From: Paratinospora sagittata
Taxonomy: Eukaryota > Streptophyta > Magnoliopsida > Ranunculales > Menispermaceae
Reading direction: 5' to 3'
Assembly (NCBI GenBank): GCA_035771175.1
Contig: CM069606.1
Coordinates: 32,050,316-32,114,315, forward strand
Length of the DNA: 64,000 nucleotides
A model generated the notes under the pieces. The model ran no database searches. It was not told the origin of the DNA and worked only from the letters and a program-made list of their open reading frames with translations. The first letter of the stretch is position 1. Each line of letters begins with the position of its first letter. The position numbers and the translations under genes are program-made. This document shows, piece by piece, positions 47,700-59,443 of the stretch.

Positions 47700-48952
47700 C
47701 TACCCTGGTTCCGTTGCCCCTGGTTCTGCCTGAATTGGGCATTAGCAGCAGGTGGGGCTTGTTGGACTGGAACAGGTTGTCGCGGTTGCTAAGGGTGGGG
47801 CCAGGCAATTCTTACATGGACCTGTTGGCCGTAGTTGTAACAAGTCAGCCTCTGCTGCTAAGGCCCCTGTTGTTGGTTCTGATGACCATGATTGCAAAAA
47901 CCCTGATGGTTAGGGTTAGACGGTTCAACCGAAGGTGTTGTGGCCTCATTCTTCTTAACAGGGGCTTGGAGGGCTGGGTTTTGATTATAGTAGGACTTCT
48001 TCTTGTTGCCCTGCTGCGAGCCCTGTTGGGAAACCGTTGCAGGCTATTTTCCCTTATTCATTCTTTACTCCTTCTCAATCTTCTCCTGCTCAATGCTCAT
48101 GGCCTTGTCAACGACCTCCGTGTAAATCTTGAGATCCAAGATTGATAGGGCTTGTCGAATGTCAGGACGAAGGCCGTTGTAGAATTTCTCCGTCTTATCT
48201 TGCTCCGTTGAGATGGTGGAGAGAGAGTAGACCAATAATTCTTTGAACCTAACAACATACTCTCTGACTGTCATGCTGCCCTAGTATATCCTGGCGAACT
48301 CCTGGCGCTTCTGCCTCGTAACAGCGCCAGGGAAGTACTCATTGATGAACAATGACTCGAACTGCTACCAAGTCATGTCTGCTACATTAGTCCTTGGGTC
48401 TTCTTTTCACTATTATCCACCATGTATTTGCTCCACCAACAAGTTGGTAGGACGCAAGTAGAATCTTTCGACCCTCTTCGACTCCCGTCGCCTCGAGAGC
48501 CTTCTTTGACTCATCAAGCCATTTTTGCACCTCATCCGCATTAATGGTGCCAGCAAAAGTAAGGGGTTGTAGCCTCTTGTACTTCGTGATCTGGTCGGTT
48601 TGGCTCTCCGACCCAAATCGTACTGGTGTTTGTAAAGTAACTACTTGGTTGGCCCCAGTCCACGAACGACCATCTGAACAGTTACCTTCATCGCCTCGAT
48701 AAATCCGGCGAAAAATAATTCCATGCTCGAAGGCATGACAAAGGATGTGGGCTGAGGTGACACTGCCTGCCCAAACATAGCGGCAGTGTCATGTGTGGCC
48801 TGCTCTGTCCTCGGAGGCGGCGGTTCCTGATTTTGAACTATAGGAGGTGCCTCCTCTGCTGGACGTACTGTGTGTGGTATTCCTGTCTTCCTGGTTTGCA
48901 TTTTCTCACTGGTAATGAGAAAATAAAACCATGATTTAGGAACTGTAGCCAA
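47700..48952 (-). pseudogene. Element G gag
   Basis: A Pro-rich N-terminus (likely start MQTRKTGIPH at about 48901) leads, through frame changes, to a capsid domain: LQPLTFAGTINADEVQKWLDE, LASYQLVGGANTWW, then VREYVVRFKELL and EKFYNGLRPDIRQALSILDLKIYTEVVDKA (48274-48065). Downstream is a Gln/Asn-rich stretch and a degraded zinc knuckle, where CYNYGQQVHVRIAW has lost the second and last Cys. Several stops interrupt it. The order capsid, knuckle, protease is intact. Confidence 0.88.
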
Positions 48953-49639
48953 GTATAGTGTTATGATATTCTCAATAATAAGTTCAAGAGTATTGCAATA
49001 TAAAACAAGGTTAGAATGTTATGTGCCTCGTATGTTTGGCCATGGTGTAAAACAAGGTTAGAATGTTTATATAATGAGTATAAAACTTTGCAAATATTTC
49101 AAATGCTTTGGTTTTGGTTTTTGTGAACATACATATATATTTCTTTGAAAATCCATACGAGTCATAGAAATTCTAAGATTATCCTTGGTAACTTGATCTA
49201 ACGTTTTATCACAATCTTATGTATTCAAACTCTTTCGCTTAGTCTTTTCGACTATTATCCAAATTCGTGTGTCCTATACCACTTGAATTTGGTAATAAGG
49301 GTTTCAACCAAGTTAAGTTGTATGAACATAGTCTCTATAAAACATCGGCTGGAGAGGAGTTCACTAATAATATCATTTAAATTTACTCATCCCATACCGT
49401 GTAAACTTAGTGATAATGTTAGTAATACAACTTTCCCCAAATGTTTCTTTTCACACAAGGTTATGGGTTTTCTTACTTCCACATTTTATTTAGCATCTTC
49501 CAATTTTGTTGTGTCCCATACCACTCTAAAGTTAGTGATACAAAAGAAAAAATGGTTGTAAGTCGGCCCACCAAACATAGTCTCAAACAAACATTTCATT
49601 TGTATAAAAAAATAAAAAGTTACAATGCCAGTAATTTCT
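48953..49639 (-). other. Spacer between the extra ORF and gag of G
   Basis: About 690 bp of AT-rich non-coding DNA without recognisable motifs. Confidence 0.5.
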
Positions 49640-51222
49640 CTAATTTTCCTGCCTATTACTCTGCCTAGATCTCCTGCTAGTTACAGAACGACTACCAGAA
49701 GAACGCTGAGAAGATGTTCGCTCTTCTACTATGCCTTGCACACATGTTATCAAAGCATTCTGGGTCTCCTGCATCCGAGCAAGACTAGATACAATCACAT
49801 TTAACTGGTCAAATGGATTTGTCGGTTGTCCCATTGGTGGTTGGTAGGTTGTCTATCCCATATGTAGAGGATAGACTATAGGCATTGGTGGACAATGTTG
49901 GCCGTATGACTCATAGGTGGAGGGTAATTAGTTTGATTATATGAAGACTCCCTAATTGGGACTTCTTGGACGGTTGGAAATGCTTGAATCAGAACATTTT
50001 AAAATAGTGGACTCATCGGGATATCCTGTCTTTCAAAGTTTGGTGTCGTCTAATTTTGTTGTGGTTGGTTCACAGGAACTTGTGGAACTGGATGCAATGG
50101 TACCTCAGGAGTTGGAAACCTTTGGTACGTCGCATTGCCTTAGGTTGGGAGGTTCCAGGAAGGTGGATTCGCTAGAACTCCCTGTCCATTCTGATTTGTT
50201 TGTGTTTGACTCAGGTTGCCAAAGAGATCATCCTCGGAAAAAAGATGATCGGTTTGATCATTATTCGGGGCTGGGTCTGTTGTTGTGTTCTGGTTTGGTT
50301 CATTAACTGGTGCTTCCCTAATAAGAATCTTGTGCCTACTTTTTCCTTGACAACGTTCATTGTTATCTCTAGCTCTTCCATTATGTTCCCCTGAAGTAGC
50401 ACCAAATATTTCTTCGTTAGTCACCCCTCCTCTTGAGACGAAAGTCTTTGAGATGAAAGACACTGTAATAGCATTAGTGATCTGTTTTGAAGATTCATCA
50501 AAAGTATTGATGTTTGCCTCCCAAAGCATCCTCATGATCAAGACTCCGTAGCCAAGGAGCTCCTTCTTTGTAGGGTTTTGAATCACCCGTAACATTTGCT
50601 GGATGATAATGTGAGGTAGGGAGGCAAAAATTCTTTTTTTTATGCAGTATAACACAAGAAGTTGAGCACTTGTCATAGATCCTCTAGTCACCAATTCCGG
50701 CAAGATGTTGCCGAATATGATCTTCCCAAGGCTGGCAATAGGTGGTTTAAGGAGATTATTTGGGAGGTGGGCGTATGTCATTTGGGTGTACGGCTTGTCG
50801 GCAAGGAAATTGAACAGCTGTTCCTTGGATTCTGCGATCTCTACAACCGTTTGGGGTTCATGTGGATCAATGATCTTGTCTCCTATTGGGATTTTCATAA
50901 GTCATGAAATAGTTTCGACGCTGATGGAAATCTTTACTCCCTTGATCATTGTTTCCAAAACAGGAGTGATCCCATCTTCTTAAAGTCCCACGCAATTCTT
51001 GGATTCATAAAATGACCTCACTAAGTTGAAGGAGACGTAACCCTCAACTTTTGTTATATTTAGCCATCCCATTTTTGAGAGTTTGCCGCGAAGGATAGGA
51101 CGGAGGCGGAGATCTCTATTCTCGATACTCCTCATAGTCATAACCTCATGTTTGGAAAGTTTTGTAAGTCTTGTGGAAATCGGTTCCCAACTACTGGAAG
51201 TCGTTCCTTCACTTGAGGTCAT
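49640..51222 (-). pseudogene. Element G extra ORF between 5' LTR and gag
   Basis: About 525 codons on the same strand as gag-pol, starting MTSSEGTTSSSWEP at 51222. One stop at 50980-50982 splits the first 360 codons; stops follow near 50140, 50050 and 50000, and there is one frameshift near 49905. The core (about residues 110-210) reads LFNFLADKPYTQMTYAHLPNNLL, ILPELVTRGSMTSAQLLVLYCIKKR, FASLPHIIIQQMLRVIQN, YGVLIMRMLWEANINTF. Then come Asn/Gln/Pro-rich linkers and a C-terminal amphipathic helix (FDQLNVIVSSLARMQETQ) with a Ser/Arg tail. The plan and several core positions match Sirevirus ORF3 (A 20591-22203, B 35800-37482). Extra ORFs upstream of gag are known in Tat/Ogre elements; one in a chromovirus is notable. 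Function unknown. Confidence 0.75.
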
Positions 51223-51446
51223 TATCTTGCTGAAAGGAAGATAAAACTTGTGAAATACACAAAATATATTCCTAACATTTAAGATTTATGCCTTGTCCAG
51301 TGGACAATATTTTCTATTTTTTCACTTGATGTTTATGCCATCAATGAATTCAAATTTTTCATTAGCAACAAGTTATATATATATATATATATCTAATATA
51401 AATTTCTTCTCTTAATTGGTGGACTTGGGCAGGCCGTGGACCTTTC

Positions 51447-51458
51447 GCTCTGATACCA
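51447..51458 (-). promoter_or_regulatory. Primer-binding site of G (initiator tRNA-Met)
   Basis: Minus-strand TGGTATCAGAGC begins five bases (tttaa) after the 5' LTR end. A leader of about 225 bp then runs to the extra ORF start. Confidence 0.92.
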
Positions 51459-51463
51459 TTAAA

Positions 51464-52803
51464 TATCACACCCCGCCCAGACGCGCCTAAACTGGCGGAA
51501 CACTCACGGACGGGGTGCGAATGCATTATAACAATAACCGAGTGCGCAAGAACACAATTGAGTACAAATCTGATTATATTAATTTTGGAATGTATTTTTG
51601 TACAAAATATGATTGAGGGAACAACCTCCCAAAATCTCCTTTTAATTAACAAGGGTTACAAAATGTGGGCCCAAAAGCCTCTACCCAATCCAACCTAATC
51701 GCCTGAGAAAAATTTGATAACAACGGGGTGAGCTACTCGCCCAGTTGGTAAAATAGTTCATGAATGTGACAATTAATAAAGGAAACTTCATAATCAAATA
51801 TCACATAAACACATCATAACATCATAATCAATACAACATGTATGTATGCATGACACCGTCTCGTAATGGTTCCATGATTGTACGTCGCCTGAGTTCACAT
51901 ACAGATGTCCATTCCCAGGTAAACCCGAGTTATCAATGTACATCTCTCCAAAGGAACAACGCCCTGGATTCACGTACAGATGTCCTTCCCCAGGTGATCC
52001 CAGGTTCTCATTGTACGTCCCTCTCCAGAAAAATGTCAATAATAGTGAGCATTGTTTCTAACTATTTTGTGGATCATAAACCACTTACGTCCCTAGGTGG
52101 TGCTTATGTATGATGCCAATGTATGAACAAGTCTTGGTCTTTACTAACATTAGACAAGATTTGGCATCGTCTGGTGATTATTATCAGGTTAGTACACCAC
52201 GTGCAAGGTTAGGATGTTCAGTATCACTTATACAAGCTGACAACTTACAAATAAGACCAACCAAATCAGTCTCCAGTTGAGAGGTGAGACACGAGGTTTA
52301 CTTAAATACCAATCGTCCAGAGCAGCACGCCGCCTCCCATTCACTATTTAAAGTTACTGAGGACAAGACGAAGTCTGGTTGAGCCAAATTGACTACTAAT
52401 CCGACATAATAACAGTGTAATACATGAACTCCAATTATACAGGTATAAGTATGACAAGTATAAACATTATTAGCAATAATGCAGTGTAAATGAATAGTAC
52501 ACATTGATAAATGAATGTAAACTTTAATAAAAGTCATAAGACACGCAAACCTATGTTTCGTTCCCCACCTTCAGATAATAACTCCTTCTAGAGGTGGCGC
52601 CTTCCCCCGAGCAGAACCGCTTTGCACCGCAAAGAGCGTTTTGAAAAGAGAGTCTCTAAAGAGAAGACAAAAAACTCAATGAGAGTGTAGAGCCAACAAG
52701 GAGCAAGAGAGAAGAGAGGATTTGGTGTGAAAAATACCAAAGGGGGTGGGGCTTTTTATAGCCCAAAAAGTGCCTGAACCTTCCAGGCGGGCTGCCCGAA
52801 GTT

Positions 52804-52889
<86 letters not shown>

Positions 52890-52918
52890 TTATTTTTGTG
52901 CAAACCTAGGGTATTACA
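51464..52918 (-). repeat. Element G, 5' LTR (1455 bp)
   Basis: Collinear with 42300-43671. It is longer mainly because the (TA)n run at 52808-52885 has expanded. On the plus strand it starts tatcacacccc and ends gggtattaca before aggag. Confidence 0.95.
52808..52885. repeat. (TA)n microsatellite, about 39 units
   Basis: Uninterrupted alternating TA within the G 5' LTR. The homologous run in the 3' LTR (43631-43649) has about 10 units, so it expanded or contracted after integration. Forward frames of Ile/Tyr through it are meaningless. Confidence 0.95.
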
Positions 52919-52923
52919 AGGAG

Positions 52924-53737
52924 CAAACGAACACGAAGAAGACGACTTGGAGACAAGGAGGAATCTACAAGTTCAATAGCAACTAGTTTGGGTCTTGTTT
53001 TTCTACATGTGTTGGTTTTTGTTATTCCAAGTTATGAACTAACTTGTTAGTCTAGAGAGGAGATGGATTTTTTATTAGAGATTATGCAATAACATTAGTT
53101 TTTATTTATTAACAATGATTTATTCTTGGTTTATTTATATTTCTCCATGCTTAATGATGTTGATCTCTTGGCCACAGATCAAATGATCATAGACTTGGGG
53201 GGCGGCACTCGATAGAGGGTTTTCTAGGTTTGAACATGAGAATTATGACATGAGATGGTCATAGTATCGATAGATATGCGATGTCTTATGAAGTTGTAGG
53301 AAAATCACAAGGCTTAATGCATTGCTACTGTATTGGTTTTTATCGATAGATCGAAACTAGTGTTTTGGCAATAGATTCTAACTTGACACTTGACAGAGGG
53401 TGTTAGAAACTATAGGATTTTGACTTATAAACTTAAATAATGATTTGATAACAATTATGACTAATATTGCATAAGTGATAATTAGGTGAAATCTAATCTT
53501 TAGATGTTTTTAATATTGACTTTTCTCCACAAAATTATGATAAAATGCTATTTTAATTAGTGTTTTAGCTTAATTAATATTTTAGTTCACTTATCATCAC
53601 AATTTGGTTTTCTAGATAAAATTAGGGCTAGGAATGATATAAGTAGTGTAGTAAATCAATCCCTGAGGACAATACCTGATTCTCATCGGTTTTATATTAT
53701 AACTTGGCAACCGTACACTTGCGGTTTGCACGCATCA
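52924..53737 (+). mobile_element. Solo LTR F, right piece
   Basis: Continuation of 41714-42299 after removal of G. It includes tccctgaggacaatacctgattc and ends acttgcggtttgcacgcatca, typical of the 3' end of Athila/Tat-like gypsy LTRs. Confidence 0.65.
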
Positions 53738-55483
53738 GAAAAATACACACTAACCAACACAAGAGCTTGGTTAGAAAGCCACACTCTAGCCTACACAAGG
53801 GCTTGGCTAGAAAGCCACACTATAACCAACTTATGGGCATGGTTACGAGCCGTACAATATATGGTATTAATCCAAAGTTGACAAACACATGAAGGATACA
53901 TCAAGATTACAAAAGATATAGAGAAGTGTTCTACAACACTCTCAACAATATTATGCTTAAAATCTTGAATGAGTAAACATCACTATTCCAACCACAATGA
54001 TTTAAATGATGCGATGTATTGAAATAGTTTTTCTCAAATGCAATCGATTCAAACAATGATATGTTTAAGGCACAAGAATGATGATCAAAACTTGATGATT
54101 CTAAATGAATAAATGATTAAGATCAAGAATCAAGCAAACCAAGTATTGATCTATGAAATCAATTCAATATAATATAACTTTAACACATGAATCGATAGCA
54201 CAAGATGTTTATGAAACCATTAAACAAGATATAATGATATGAAGATCAAAATAGGGCTTCACACACAATAATCAAAACGACATCAGTTTTCAAGATATTT
54301 ACTTAAGCACAAAACTGATTTGCCCAAACAAAATCACAAGAATCATGTTAGAGAAATTTTACCCCCCTTTGGGTAAGATTGAAGCTCAATGATTCTTCAA
54401 GTGTGATGTTGGATGAGAGATACCACGTTCAAAAATGATCAAGACACAATAACATGTCTAGATAACACTCAGAAACGTCTTAAACACTTGCTCAATGGAA
54501 ACATACAAGTTTCACAAAGTTTTGAAAGATTTGGAGAACTTTTCGAAAGTATGAATCAATAGATCAAATGTAAGTGAACTTTTGCTTTAAAAGAGGTTTA
54601 AAATCACTCAAGAACTTGTTTTGGACTTGTAGAAATACTAAGATGAAAAATGCACAAGTTCTCTAAGTTTTGCAAAAGTTGTTCTTCAAATGAGCAAGTG
54701 TGGTATTTATAGAAAAATACCACACTAAGGCACAAGAAAGTGTTCATAAAGGAAAAAATGCGTTTCTGCTTTGAAATCTGAAAAATATCAGATTTCCCTC
54801 TAATTAAGGAGTGTGTTCCTCAATATGTCCATTGGGCATAGGAACAGGTTCCTTCATCAAGAACTACTGACTCTATAAACTTTCCTATTTTGCCCTTGAC
54901 AATATGAGTGCGATTATTTTTCCCTGATTAGAAACTTTTGACTCTAGGGAAAAACCATAGGAGGAGTTCCTCTTATAAGGAGTGTGCTCCTTAAACTCTG
55001 ATAAAAAAATAGTGAGTCTCGGGAAAATGCTCTGGAGTGCGTTCCTTAAGAGAGAAAGGCGTTCCTTCACTGTGAAGTGAAAGAAATATGATTTTTTTTT
55101 TATCATAATGAGTTTAGGACATTGTCAAATACAAAGATTAACTTTAAAAACAATTTTTGACAAGATTAAAATATAATTGACAAGTTAAATACGTGTAAAT
55201 CAATCGACTAAGCATATGATTGAGACATTCAAAATAGTACACGTAAAACGATAAAACCATGCAAAGTTGGTAAATTTAATGCATGTTAAACACTGATAAA
55301 AAATGCTTGATAAGCAATTTTAACTAAGTGTGATTGCATACTTATCATACTAATATGTGTAATGCATGATTAATAATATAATAGTGTATATGCATGAGTA
55401 TGATAAACTATATGTATGATTTTTCGAAAAGATGCAAATCATATTGTGGTTGGAACATGTAAATGTTACTCTACAACACTAAG
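53738..55483 (-). mobile_element. Solo LTR E, middle piece
   Basis: Resumes the match to C (29850 onward: actaaccaacacaag-gcttggttag). It contains the TATA region (54702-54715) and a palindrome-word cluster at 54725-55075, more decayed than in C or J. It ends at the target site ctaag of the next solo LTR. Confidence 0.88.
54702..54715 (-). promoter_or_regulatory. LTR E TATA box region
   Basis: Minus-strand tttctataaatacc followed by acacttgctcatttgaagaa, the same promoter core as in C and J. Confidence 0.65.
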
Positions 55484-58355
55484 TGTCACGACTCAGTGTA
55501 CGTGACGTCATGACCGGCACGGAACCCCTGGGTATACCCTCCGGCGATACACCCGGCGTCAGCCTAACTTAAACACAAATCTCAAATACAAATGATCATA
55601 TATAACATCCATCCAAATATGATCAACAACAATAAATATTACATCTCCAAAAATACCAAGTATAAAATTCAAAAAGTTCAAATAATATAAAACCATACAC
55701 ATCCCATCTATGTGTTAATTATACATATTTTAGGAGTTATCATGTACATAACATCAAAATACAAAAGTGTACAACACTTATATCAACAAAATACTGAAAG
55801 GAATGCTCCGCAGTCAAGCCTTCCCTTTCCCCTTCCTATTAGAACCTGAAAGGATAAGGATGAGGTGTGAGCTACAACAAGCTCAGTGAATGTCCTCTAC
55901 AAGTGGCTACATATATGTGCATTTATGTAAAACAAGTCAAGATTATTAAAGTATTTGAAATAACATGAGATAACATGGTGATGAAACAAGATTACATACT
56001 TGCTAATATAATGCATTGTGTCATAATAAGACCATGTATACCATTTAAATAACATGCAATGCAATCCTAACACCTCCTATGTAAAAATCAATTCGAGAAC
56101 ACGAGTGCGCGAAACCCATGCCCGAACAACCTCTTACTCGTATTCTAATAGGAATTTCAAGGGCACATCACCGATTTACAGTTCTTTCCAAACCCTATTT
56201 CAGGTCTAGGTGAACCACGACTGCACCTACCCTTAAAACCCTCTGCCAGGTCCACAACTGGGGATCTCTCTAGACTTACAAGACTTCCCTAAGAAAATCA
56301 AAACTAGAAGACCCAACCAAATTGCTAACCCAATGGAATATGCTCAAATTCATTTCATAAATCAATTAAAACATGCATATGCCATATCCACATATATATA
56401 TATATATATATCAATTTGAAACAAGTTATATAATACAATGCCACGTATATGAAAACCAACAAGTAAAGAGAACACTCACACTCGACTGGCTAAGTCTAGC
56501 CAATCCAATTTTCAATCAGCAAGCGAGTACTAGTAAGATCACAAGTCACCTCACGTACCTCGACTTCCAACTAGCCCACTTGGGTTACTCAAATCAATTA
56601 GAATTCCTACATAATAACATGGTTCATACAATACTAAAATCAGCCAAAGTATGCTAATAACCATGTTTAAACCCAATATCAAAGTCAACTAATGATTCTA
56701 GAATGGTTAACCCATGAGCCAAATCTCTATTGTCCAATTTAACCCATTAACATCAAATTAAACTATACATAACCCAAATTGAATGTCATAGGTTGATCCC
56801 CTTGATCTCAAACACTATAGTACAAAGCATTCAATCATATTAGGGGCTAATTTGACTATTCATCAAGTCAATTTCACCAATTGACTAAGTCTTGGTCAAA
56901 ATCCCCAATTTGGGCAATACATAGCCTAAGGTCAAATTAAACTAAGTCTTTCAATTTTAGCACAAGTACAAACATTCTAAACCCATAATTCTATCCAATT
57001 TGGGTTCAATTAAACAATCACCAAGTCAATTTTATCAATTGACTTGATTTGGGTCAAAAGCCCCAATTTGATGGAAATCCCCAAATCACATGGAAATTTT
57101 CAATTTACATGGCCTAAGCCAAAATTACTCTACAATAGGGTTTCCTCTACTCAAGATCAGTAAATTAGAGTGTCATACATCCATATTTATTCATCAATTT
57201 CATCTAAATCACAAGAAATTTGAATAGGGAACCCTAGGTCAAAATTCTAGTTTAGGTCAAGTCTATGAAACCCCCTCCAATTTCTTGTTAGAAATTGGGG
57301 GTTTCACCATTTTTAGACTCCCAATGCCATCTAGATTAACATATCTTAATCTCAAAACCTAAGTCCAACATTGGATTTCTTACCTCTCCCTTAAATTTCG
57401 GGATCCAGGAGTGGAAAACACTCATTATATGATGGTTGAGGTTGGGGAAGGTCATTAGTATGAAAAACAAGTATAAATCAACCCATACATGAAAACCCTA
57501 GACCAATAACCAAGAATTTCGGGATTCATAGAAACCCTAGGTTGAAAAATCAGTTTTCATGCATGTGGGAAAGTGATGGAAGGAAGAAAATGAGAAAGAA
57601 ATGGAGAAGAATGGTTACCTTGGGTGATTCTTGAGCACAAATCACCAAAACCCCTCATTTTTCCTCCCTTTTCTCCTCTCCTCCTTCAAACTCTCTAAGA
57701 CTCTTTGAAAGTGAAAAAAATGAACAAGTGAGTCCAAAAATCATGGTAGTTGCTTTTATAGAAAAAATTTGAGCCCACACTTAAAAATATACTTAATAAA
57801 TAGAAGGAACAGTTTCCTGCATAAATTACTTTCACTTAGATACTCAATTTCTTGAAAATGACTCCTCAATTTAACATCTTAACCAGCAAAAATTTTAGGA
57901 TTGAGTTACCAACATTCTGGTAAAATTTCAGCTCAATCCAATGGTGGGATTTCTAGATCCAACCATTTAATCAAAACTGCGCAAGAAAATCCTTAAATCC
58001 ATGAAACAATGTTTGGAGCCTTATAACTCACAGTAGACAACTCCGATCAAGATCTTAACTATTCATAATGAAGACCTATCAGAGAAGAATAAGCTGACAA
58101 AATTTCAGCTCAATCGAACCACGAATCTAGGAGATCAACCCATTGATGTAATCGGTGAAAGAAATTTCTTCCTCCATGGAGCGAGCTCCACTGATCCAAA
58201 ACACCGTTTTCAATGTCGAACGGGTCTCCGATCATTCCGAAACTTCATGCAAAGACACTCGAACCAACGCATGTTGAGCATCATATACGTATACATACAC
58301 GTATAAGGATACTCTAAGGGTCAAAATGACGTCATCCTAAGGTACGGGCGTTACA
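55484..58355. mobile_element. Ty3/gypsy-type solo LTR, 2872 bp, TSD CTAAG
   Basis: Starts TGTCACGACTCAG and ends TACGGGCGTTACA, flanked by perfect ctaag (55479-55483 and 58356-58360). The empty site is visible in the sister LTRs: C at about 31580 reads caacactaagactct and J (inverted) at about 62245 reads caacactaagattct with a single ctaag. Ends and length place it near the 13835 solo LTR. It has an (AT)n run at about 56393-56411 and no coding capacity. Confidence 0.92.
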
Positions 58356-58360
58356 CTAAG

Positions 58361-58558
58361 ATTCTAAATAAGAAATACAATCATGAAGCTCTTGAATCCT
58401 CATACAGTGTTGTTCCTTCCACATGTTTTGACAGACAAGTTGAATCTATTTGATATAGCTAGTTAGCATTGAAACAACTACGTCAAAGAGATTAGAGATC
58501 ATAAGTATGTTGTTTGTAATCATCAAAACAAAATCGGGTAAGAATAGTTACATCAACA
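58361..58558 (-). mobile_element. Solo LTR E, last piece (transcriptional 5' end)
   Basis: Completes E to the end gttacatcaaca, matching the right end of C (31786). It includes gtttgtaatcatcaaaac, the conserved block near the 5' end of these LTRs. Confidence 0.88.
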
Positions 58559-58850
58559 CTCCTTAGGCGAGTAGCGCACAGCTCTGAGTAACCGAAAATT
58601 GGGTTTCTCAAGTAGGTGCCTCCAGCGCGCTGCTCTCTAGAGGAGCACACTTTTCTTAGTAACCCGAGAATTGGGTGTCTCAGACTCGACCAGAGGAGCG
58701 CGCTTCTTGTCCAAACCCAGAACTTTCTGGGTTTCTGCTAGCACCAGCAGCGCGTTGGTGGAATGAAAGAAAGTCCAAAGTTATTTTCTTCAAATCGAAT
58801 GAACACCAAACATCAAATATCATCAAATCAACATTAATAACACTCAAACA
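58559..58850 (-). other. Sirevirus B spacer (pol-ORF3), right piece
   Basis: Non-coding and GC-richer, with words like agcgcgctgctctctag and aggagcgcgcttc, analogous to the palindromic words of the A spacer. It joins the RNase H stop of B on the right and continues at 41375 on the left. Confidence 0.55.
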
Positions 58851-59443
58851 TCAAATATTTGACACATTTGACTCACTAAACATGCCTAATTCTCTCCTGA
58901 TGTGAACAAATTGATCTTTTGCCAATGTTTTGGTAAAAATATCCGCCAATTGATCCATTGTTCCAATGTTTGTGAGCTTGACATCTCCTTTTTGCACATG
59001 ATCTCTAAGGAAATGATGTCTAATCTCTATATGCTTGGTCCTAGAGTGCAAAATAGGATTTTTGGAAATGTTGATTGCACTTGTGTTGTCACAAAATATT
59101 TTAGCACAATCAACATAGATTTGGTAACCCTCAAGTTATTGCTTCATATATAAGATTTGTGCACAACAACTACCAGCTACAACATATTTTGCTTTAGTTA
59201 TGGATAATGTCATTGAGTTTTTCTTCTTGCTAAACCAAGAAATCCAAGATTTACCCAAGAAGTGGCAAAAACCAGAGGTACTTTTCCTATTAATAAGACT
59301 ACCAACATAGTCTGAGTCAATAAAACTTCTTAGCTAAAAAAAATAACTTTTGGATACCAAATCCCCAAATCAATTGTCCCACTAATATATCTAAAGATTC
59401 TCTTTACACATTTAAGGTGGGATTCCTTAGGACTTGATTGAAG
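58851..59443 (-). pseudogene. Sirevirus B RNase H
   Basis: The C-terminal segment 59051-58851 reads SRTKHIEIRHHFLRDHVQKGDVKLTNI, DQLADIFTKTLAKDQFVHIRRELGM. The N-terminal blocks (KESHLKCVKRIFRYISGTIDLGIWYP, then frameshifted DYVGSLI-, SWVNL-, LVARRKTQ-type remains) lie between 59443 and 59052 with several stops. It is more decayed than the matching domain of A. Confidence 0.88.

Larger units (their letters stand above)
42300..52918 (-). mobile_element. Chromovirus G (Ty3/gypsy, Tekay/Del-like), complete, 10.6 kb, TSD AGGAG
   Basis: Minus-strand element with LTRs at 51464-52918 (5') and 42300-43671 (3'), exact 5-bp repeats aggag (42295-42299 and 52919-52923), a tRNA-Met primer site (51447-51458) and a polypurine tract (43672-43684). 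Order on the minus strand: extra ORF, gag, protease, RT, RNase H, integrase, C-terminal chromodomain-like segment. RT before integrase is the gypsy order. The chromodomain-like tail and LTR ends (TGTAATACC ... GGTGTGATA) point to chromoviruses of the Tekay/Del group. The coding regions carry many stop codons. It sits inside solo LTR F. Confidence 0.93.

Noticed and set aside
46912..48145. Plus-strand frames of 114-207 codons
   Set aside because: Antisense shadows of G protease, RT and gag.
49956..50983. Several plus-strand frames of 60-116 codons
   Set aside because: Antisense shadows of the extra ORF of G.
52746..52979. Ile-Tyr repeat protein
   Set aside because: Translation of the (TA)n run in the G LTR.
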